Shown piece after piece: positions 6,437 to 10,744 of a stretch of DNA of 10,744 nt. The DNA lies in contig JAPKDT010000053.1 of NCBI GenBank assembly GCA_028822475.1, positions 1 through 10,744 of the forward strand. Direction: 5' to 3'. Under the pieces are notes generated by a model. That model was not told where the DNA came from. It ran no database searches and saw only the letters and a list, made by a program, of their open reading frames with translations. Numbering within the stretch: the stretch's first letter is position 1; each line of letters opens with the position of its first letter. Source of the DNA: SAR324 cluster bacterium. Lineage in GTDB: Bacteria > SAR324 > NAC60-12. The position numbers and the translations under genes were made by a program.

Positions 6437-8005
6437 ATGAGTTTAAATCTCACTCCGGGAAAAGTCAGTTTGACTGATTTATCTCAAATTTATTGGGAAA
6501 GTCGGTCTGTGACCTTAAATCCAGAAGCAAAACAAGCTGTCGAAAAGGCTGCTGGTTTTGTGGAAAAAGCAGCTAATGCCGATGCTCCGATTTACGGAAT
6601 AAACACTGGATTCGGCAAACTTTCTGGTATTCGTATTCCTGCGGAACAAACCGAGCGTCTGCAAAGAAACCTGATTCTCTCACATTGTTGCGGAGTCGGT
6701 GAGCCGCTTCCGGAAAACATTGTCCGTATGGTGATGGTACTCAAACTCCTTTCGCTAGGAAGAGGTGCTTCAGGTGTCCGCTGGAAAGTAATTGAACAAA
6801 TTGAGGTACTGCTGGAACATGGAGTAAGCCCGGTTATTCCAGCACAAGGTTCGGTAGGAGCCTCCGGAGATCTTGCTCCGCTGGCACACATGACAGCTGT
6901 TTTAATCGGAGAAGGACAAGCGATTTATAAAGGTCAAATATTTTCTGGAGCAGAAGTCTTACAGAAAATTAAGCGTGAACCTTTGGTTTTGGGAGCAAAG
7001 GAAGGCTTGGCCATGATAAACGGGACACAAGTTTCCACAGCATTAGCTTTAGCGGGAGTGTTTGAGGGTTGGAGGTGCGCCCTAGGTGCATTGATAACAG
7101 GGGCACTTTCAACAGACTCAGCCATGGCTTCGACCGCTCCGTTTCATCCAGACATTCAAAATTTACGCGGACACCTTGGACAAATCGACGCTGCGCAAAC
7201 ACTGCGGAATTTGATGCAGGATTCAGAAATCCGGGAATCTCACCTTGATGGGGATGTACGAGTTCAAGATCCGTATTGTATCCGTTGTCAACCTCAGGTA
7301 ACAGGTGCCTGTATAGATTTATTACGTCAGGCGGCAAGTACTCTGGCCATCGAAGCTAATGCCGTGACGGATAATCCGCTGGTTCTCTTCGCAGGTGAAC
7401 CTTCAATTCCGGTACAGATTGTTTCGGGAGGTAATTTTCACGCGGAACCCGTCGCTTTTGCGGCAGATCAAACGGCATTAGCGCTGGCCGAAATAGGGGC
7501 AATTACTCAACGGCGAATTGCGCTGATGGTTGATCCTAAACTCAATTTTGGTTTACCTCCTTTTTTGTCTCCGGACGCAGGTGTTAATTCCGGATTTATG
7601 GTGGCCGAAATAACTTCCGCTGCATTGATGTCGGAAAATAAACACCTCGCCAATCCATGTTCAACTGACTCCACTCCGACCAGTGCAGACCAGGAAGATC
7701 ATGTTTCGATGGCTACACATGCTGCACGACGCCTGCTGACAATGAATGATAATCTTGGCCGAATCCTCGGCATTGAACTGATTACGGCAGGGCAGGGTTT
7801 AGAGTTTCGCAAAGCGAGCCTTGCACCTCTTACCACAAGTTCATGCCTGAATCGAGTCCTAACTGAATTGCGTGAAAAAGTATCATTTCTCGAGGAAGAC
7901 CGTTTTCTAGCTCCAGATCTGGAAAATGCCGCAATCCTGATTCGGAATGGAAAATTGATTAAAGCCGTCGGTAAAGCTATGTTTCCGAAATTAGAGGTTG
8001 CATGA
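6437..8005 (+). CDS. hutH: Histidine ammonia-lyase
   Basis: This 522-residue cytoplasmic homotetramer-forming enzyme carries out the first step: it removes ammonia from L-histidine to give urocanate. The self-made MIO cofactor derives from A142-S143-G144 in GASGDLAPLAH. These numbers match the P. putida enzyme exactly. The catalytic Tyr is Y53 in YGINTGFG, and S82-H83 in LSHCCG is the histidine-selective pair that separates HAL from phenylalanine and tyrosine lyases. QDPYCIRCQPQ (277-287), GGNFHAEP (331-338) and QEDHVSM (419-425) complete the active site. The start has only a weak GGA 8 nt upstream. It follows hutI by 30 bp, and its stop overlaps the hutG start (ATGA). All key residues are present. 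Confidence 0.97.
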   Translation: MSLNLTPGKVSLTDLSQIYWESRSVTLNPEAKQAVEKAAGFVEKAANADAPIYGINTGFGKLSGIRIPAEQTERLQRNLILSHCCGVGEPLPENIVRMVMVLKLLSLGRGASGVRWKVIEQIEVLLEHGVSPVIPAQGSVGASGDLAPLAHMTAVLIGEGQAIYKGQIFSGAEVLQKIKREPLVLGAKEGLAMINGTQVSTALALAGVFEGWRCALGALITGALSTDSAMASTAPFHPDIQNLRGHLGQIDAAQTLRNLMQDSEIRESHLDGDVRVQDPYCIRCQPQVTGACIDLLRQAASTLAIEANAVTDNPLVLFAGEPSIPVQIVSGGNFHAEPVAFAADQTALALAEIGAITQRRIALMVDPKLNFGLPPFLSPDAGVNSGFMVAEITSAALMSENKHLANPCSTDSTPTSADQEDHVSMATHAARRLLTMNDNLGRILGIELITAGQGLEFRKASLAPLTTSSCLNRVLTELREKVSFLEEDRFLAPDLENAAILIRNGKLIKAVGKAMFPKLEVA

Positions 8006-8826
8006 CTCCAGTCAATATTATAGATGGAAGCAGTCCAGTTATTTTAGCACAGCCGCATGGAGGAACCTATTTGCCTTCCGCAGAGGACGCTCCTGCAGAA
8101 TTGCTTGTAACTCTCAACGAACGAGGACGAGAAATGGCCGACACGGATTGGCACATTCACCGGCTTTACGATGGTTTACTTCAGGACGCGACAGTCGTGG
8201 AAGCTACGTTTTCACGCTATTTGATTGACGCAAACCGTGATCCTTCCGGAAGCTCGCTTTATCCAGGACAAAATACTACAGAGCTTTGCCCAACCGTTGA
8301 TTTTGAAGGCCGACCGATTTATCAAATTGAGGCGGAACCGGATGCGGTAGAAATTGAAACACGCCGTAATAATTATCATGCGGTTTATCATGCAGCACTT
8401 TCAGCACAAATAGAACGTGTCCGTAAGCTACATGGAAAGGTTTTGCTCTTCGATTGTCATTCAATCCGCTCCCGTCTTCCTTTTTTGTTTGAAGGCGAGC
8501 TGCCGAATTTCAATTTAGGTACCAACAACACAAGCACCTGTGATCCAATAATAGAAGAAGCGGCACTCGAAGTTTGTGCCAACGCAAAGCGAGCCTTACA
8601 CGGATACAGTTATGTCATCAACGGTCGTTTCAAAGGCGGATGGACGACACGACATTACGGAAACCCCGAAAAAGGAATTAACGCGATTCAGTTGGAATTA
8701 TCACAGAAAACATACATGGATGAATCTTCTCCATGGCTTTACCGTGAGGAAAAAGCGGCAAAATTGAGAATTCATTTAAAAAAACTGCTGAATTGTCTGG
8801 AAAAAACCATCACAACCCTAACCTGA
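8002..8826 (+). CDS. hutG: N-formylglutamate deformylase (amidohydrolase-type HutG)
   Basis: This 274-residue cytoplasmic metal-dependent amidohydrolase gives the last step, N-formyl-L-glutamate to L-glutamate plus formate. It belongs to the FGase family, not to the arginase-like HutG that acts on formiminoglutamate directly. Family marks in order are QPHGG (17-21), DTDWHIHRLYDG (47-58), FSRYLIDANRDPSG (70-83), YPGQNTTELCPT (87-98), DCHSIRSRLPFLFEGELP (151-168) and NGRFKGGWTTRHYG (207-220). H19 and the DCHS and DTDWH residues are the likely metal ligands. Its start overlaps the hutH stop, with AGAGG 4 nt upstream. Being of this type, it needs a formiminoglutamate deiminase (HutF) to supply its substrate, and none is seen in the window. 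Confidence 0.95.
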   Translation: MTPVNIIDGSSPVILAQPHGGTYLPSAEDAPAELLVTLNERGREMADTDWHIHRLYDGLLQDATVVEATFSRYLIDANRDPSGSSLYPGQNTTELCPTVDFEGRPIYQIEAEPDAVEIETRRNNYHAVYHAALSAQIERVRKLHGKVLLFDCHSIRSRLPFLFEGELPNFNLGTNNTSTCDPIIEEAALEVCANAKRALHGYSYVINGRFKGGWTTRHYGNPEKGINAIQLELSQKTYMDESSPWLYREEKAAKLRIHLKKLLNCLEKTITTLT

Positions 8827-8837
8827 AAAAAATAACC

Positions 8838-10508
8838 ATGTCCAATGAAAACAAGGCCAGAACCGTCCGTGCCCCACGTGGCACAGAAATTAGCTGCCGT
8901 TCTTGGCTGACTGAAGCTCCGTACAGGATGCTTATGAACAATCTTGATCCAGAAGTTGCAGAAAATCCAGACGAATTGATTGTATATGGCGGTTTTGGAA
9001 AAGCCGCAAGAACCTGGAAGGATTTTGACTTGATCCTGGATACTCTGAAAAAACTCAGAGATGACGAAACAATGCTGGTACAGTCTGGAAAACCAGTTGG
9101 AGTTTTTCGAACTCATGCTGACGCGCCGCGTGTTTTAATTGCAAACTCAAACTTGGTTCCACACTGGGCAACAATGGATCATTTCAATGAGCTGGACCGT
9201 AAAGGTTTGATGATGTTCGGGCAAATGACAGCAGGAAGCTGGATCTATATCGGTTCACAAGGTATTGTGCAGGGGACATATGAAACCTTCATAGAGGCTG
9301 GAAGACAGCATTTTAACGGTGATTTATCCGGACGCTGGATTTTAACCTCAGGACTTGGAGGTATGGGTGGTGCGCAGCCTTTGGCAGCCACCATGGCCGG
9401 TGCCTCATGTTTGGCCGTTGAGTGCGATTCAAGCAGAATCGATTTCCGCTTACGTACCAAATATCTTGATGAAAGGGCAGAAACTCTAGACGAAGCTATG
9501 GAAATTTTGAATCGTGCAAAAAATGAAAAACGTGCTGTTTCAGTCGGCCTACTCGGTAATTCCGCGCAAGTGCTACCGGAAATGCTCAAACGCGGAATAC
9601 GTCCAGATTTGGTCACAGACCAAACCTCAGCACATGATCTCGTGCATGGCTATTTACCTCTCGACTGGACAGTAGATGAATGGCGTTCCCAACAAAAAAG
9701 TAATCCAAAAAAAATAGAAAAGGCTGCTCGTGCTTCAATAAAAATTCATGTAGAAGCAATGCTCGAATTTTGGAATCAGGGAATTCCGACAGTTGACTAC
9801 GGCAACAATATCCGTCAGTTTGCCTTAGAAGAAGGTGTTAAAAACGCATTCGATTTTCCAGGATTTGTTCCGACATATATCCGACCTTTATTTTGCCGGG
9901 GCGTGGGACCGTTCCGTTGGGTAGCTCTTTCAGGTGATCCGGAAGATATTTACCGTACTGACGCAAAAGTCAAAGAATTGATTCCAGATGATCCACACCT
10001 TCACAACTGGATCGATATGGCACAGGAGCGAATTGCCTTTCAAGGTCTTCCAGCCAGAATTTGCTGGGTTGGCCTCGGTGACCGTCACCGACTTGGAGTC
10101 GCCTTCAACGAAATGGTGGCCAAAGGAGAGCTCAAAGCACCGGTTGTCATTGGACGTGATCACCTTGATTCAGGTTCAGTCGCATCACCAAATCGTGAAA
10201 CAGAATCCATGAAAGACGGGTCCGATGCTGTTTCCGACTGGCCGCTGTTGAACGCAATGCTCAACTGCGCGTCAGGTGCAACCTGGGTCAGCTTACATCA
10301 CGGGGGCGGAGTAGGAATCGGTTTCAGCCAACATGCTGGATTGGTTATTTGCTGCGATGGAACTCCAGAAGCGGCTAAACGTATTGAAAGAGTTTTGTGG
10401 AATGATCCGGCAACAGGTGTAATGCGCCACGCGGATGCCGGTTATGATATTGCCCTGGACTGTGCGCAGGAAAAAGGGTTGAATCTGCCAGGAATTTTAG
10501 CGAGATAA
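8838..10508 (+). CDS. hutU: Urocanate hydratase
   Basis: This 556-residue cytoplasmic NAD+-dependent enzyme carries out the second step, adding water to urocanate to give 4-imidazolone-5-propanoate. The length is normal for the family. The nucleotide-binding GLGGMGGAQ (172-180) is followed by AVECDSSRIDFR (193-204). DQTSAHD (261-267) and LFCRGVGPFRWVALSGDPED (351-370) follow. The active-site Cys is C409 in RICWVGLGDRHR, next to C410 of P. putida, and NRETE (452-456) lies further on. The ATG at 8838 was chosen because MSNENK leads into the usual N-terminus; an in-frame TTG at 8793 would lie inside hutG. There is no clear Shine-Dalgarno sequence in the 11-bp gap after hutG, so translation may rely on ribosomes finishing hutG. 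It is the last gene of the operon. Confidence 0.97.
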   Translation: MSNENKARTVRAPRGTEISCRSWLTEAPYRMLMNNLDPEVAENPDELIVYGGFGKAARTWKDFDLILDTLKKLRDDETMLVQSGKPVGVFRTHADAPRVLIANSNLVPHWATMDHFNELDRKGLMMFGQMTAGSWIYIGSQGIVQGTYETFIEAGRQHFNGDLSGRWILTSGLGGMGGAQPLAATMAGASCLAVECDSSRIDFRLRTKYLDERAETLDEAMEILNRAKNEKRAVSVGLLGNSAQVLPEMLKRGIRPDLVTDQTSAHDLVHGYLPLDWTVDEWRSQQKSNPKKIEKAARASIKIHVEAMLEFWNQGIPTVDYGNNIRQFALEEGVKNAFDFPGFVPTYIRPLFCRGVGPFRWVALSGDPEDIYRTDAKVKELIPDDPHLHNWIDMAQERIAFQGLPARICWVGLGDRHRLGVAFNEMVAKGELKAPVVIGRDHLDSGSVASPNRETESMKDGSDAVSDWPLLNAMLNCASGATWVSLHHGGGVGIGFSQHAGLVICCDGTPEAAKRIERVLWNDPATGVMRHADAGYDIALDCAQEKGLNLPGILAR

Positions 10509-10577
10509 ACATAATGAGAGCTGATTTTTTCTGTCCACTTTTTTAGTTCAATACTTTTTCGTTTGTTTGTTAGCTGC
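10509..10577. other. Convergent gap between hutU and the recB-like gene
   Basis: The gap holds T-runs at 10525-10530, 10539-10544 and 10555-10559 on the plus strand, but no hairpin I can pair in front of them. Two convergent genes meet here, so a terminator is expected. None is convincing by eye. Confidence 0.3.
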
Positions 10578-10742
10578 TCAATATTTTTCGAGACTCAGCC
10601 GAGTTTCATAAGCCTTCAGTTCTTGCCACGTTGGTCGTTTGAAATAAACACCTTCGTTAATGGAATTGCCTGAGTCTCCGGAGCTTATCGATTTTACTCC
10701 AATTCCACGTAAAAAGAGATAGACTGCACCACCGAATTTTTC
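10578..10742 (-). CDS. recB: Exodeoxyribonuclease V beta subunit (RecB) C-terminus, 5' truncated
   Basis: On the minus strand an open frame enters from the right edge and ends at a TGA (10580-10578), giving 54 residues. It begins EKFGGAVYLFLRGIG and includes GVYFKRP. E. coli RecB ends in the same way, with FGG, YLFLRG, then G-x-Y and RP, in the tail of its nuclease domain. RecB acts with RecC and RecD in double-strand-break repair and degradation of linear DNA. A stretch between the LFLRG and GVYF segments (about residues 16-29) is rich in Ser and Gly, and looks longer than in E. coli. The gene is convergent to the hut operon and unrelated to it. The short length leaves some doubt, but the motif spacing is distinctive. 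Confidence 0.8.
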   Translation of the reverse strand, partial: EKFGGAVYLFLRGIGVKSISSGDSGNSINEGVYFKRPTWQELKAYETRLSLEKY

Positions 10743-10744
10743 AT

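Noticed and set aside
6969..7337. Minus-strand open frame of 122 codons within hutH
   Set aside because: It lies wholly inside a well-conserved hutH and is explained as a shadow frame.
8793..8837. Upstream TTG start for hutU
   Set aside because: It would add 15 unconserved residues inside hutG. The ATG at 8838 gives the normal length and N-terminus.
9245..9616. Minus-strand open frame of 123 codons within hutU
   Set aside because: It lies wholly inside hutU, across its most conserved segment, so the reading is constrained by the plus strand.
1..10744. Mobile elements, CRISPR arrays, tRNA or rRNA genes
   Set aside because: I saw no transposase, terminal inverted repeats, regular spacer repeats or cloverleaf-like sequence. 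Gene content is ordinary transport and catabolism.

Overview
This window is a stretch of a Gram-negative chromosome, most likely from a proteobacterium. The periplasmic binding protein has a Sec signal peptide, and a RecB-type nuclease tail lies at the right edge. Base composition is moderate in the genes, with one clearly AT-rich gap at 438-769. The sequence alone does not fix the genus.

Layout. (1) Positions 3-437 carry the last 144 codons of a polar-amino-acid (HisM/GlnP-type) ABC permease, cut by the left edge. (2) Positions 438-769 are a non-coding AT-rich region. It holds a TTGACA box, two adjacent or overlapping dyads (535-551 and 547-560), a leader stem-loop (627-644) and an orphan Shine-Dalgarno-like sequence (664-671). 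(3) Positions 770-5176 hold a complete branched-chain-amino-acid-type (HAAT) ABC importer in the order binding protein, permease LivH, permease LivM, ATPase LivG, ATPase LivF. (4) Positions 5198-10508 hold histidine-degradation genes in the order hutI, hutH, hutG, hutU. (5) After a short gap the C-terminal 54 codons of a recB-like gene run in from the right on the minus strand.

All nine genes from 770 to 10508 lie on the plus strand with overlaps or short gaps. The largest internal gap is 68 bp, after the binding protein, and it contains a perfect 8-bp stem-loop. The simplest reading is a single transport-plus-catabolism operon. The HAAT importer would bring in histidine or a close relative, HutH deaminates it to urocanate, HutU hydrates that to imidazolone propionate, HutI opens the ring to N-formimino-glutamate, and HutG cleaves N-formylglutamate to glutamate and formate.

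The deiminase that makes N-formylglutamate (HutF) and a HutC-type repressor are both absent from the window. However, a sequence of the form TGTA-N2-TACA, the kind of site attributed to HutC, sits exactly in the candidate promoter of the operon. The main points of interest are the inferred histidine-specific HAAT importer, this operator-like site, an atypical LivG signature motif and the missing HutF step. I see no mobile element, CRISPR array, tRNA or rRNA.
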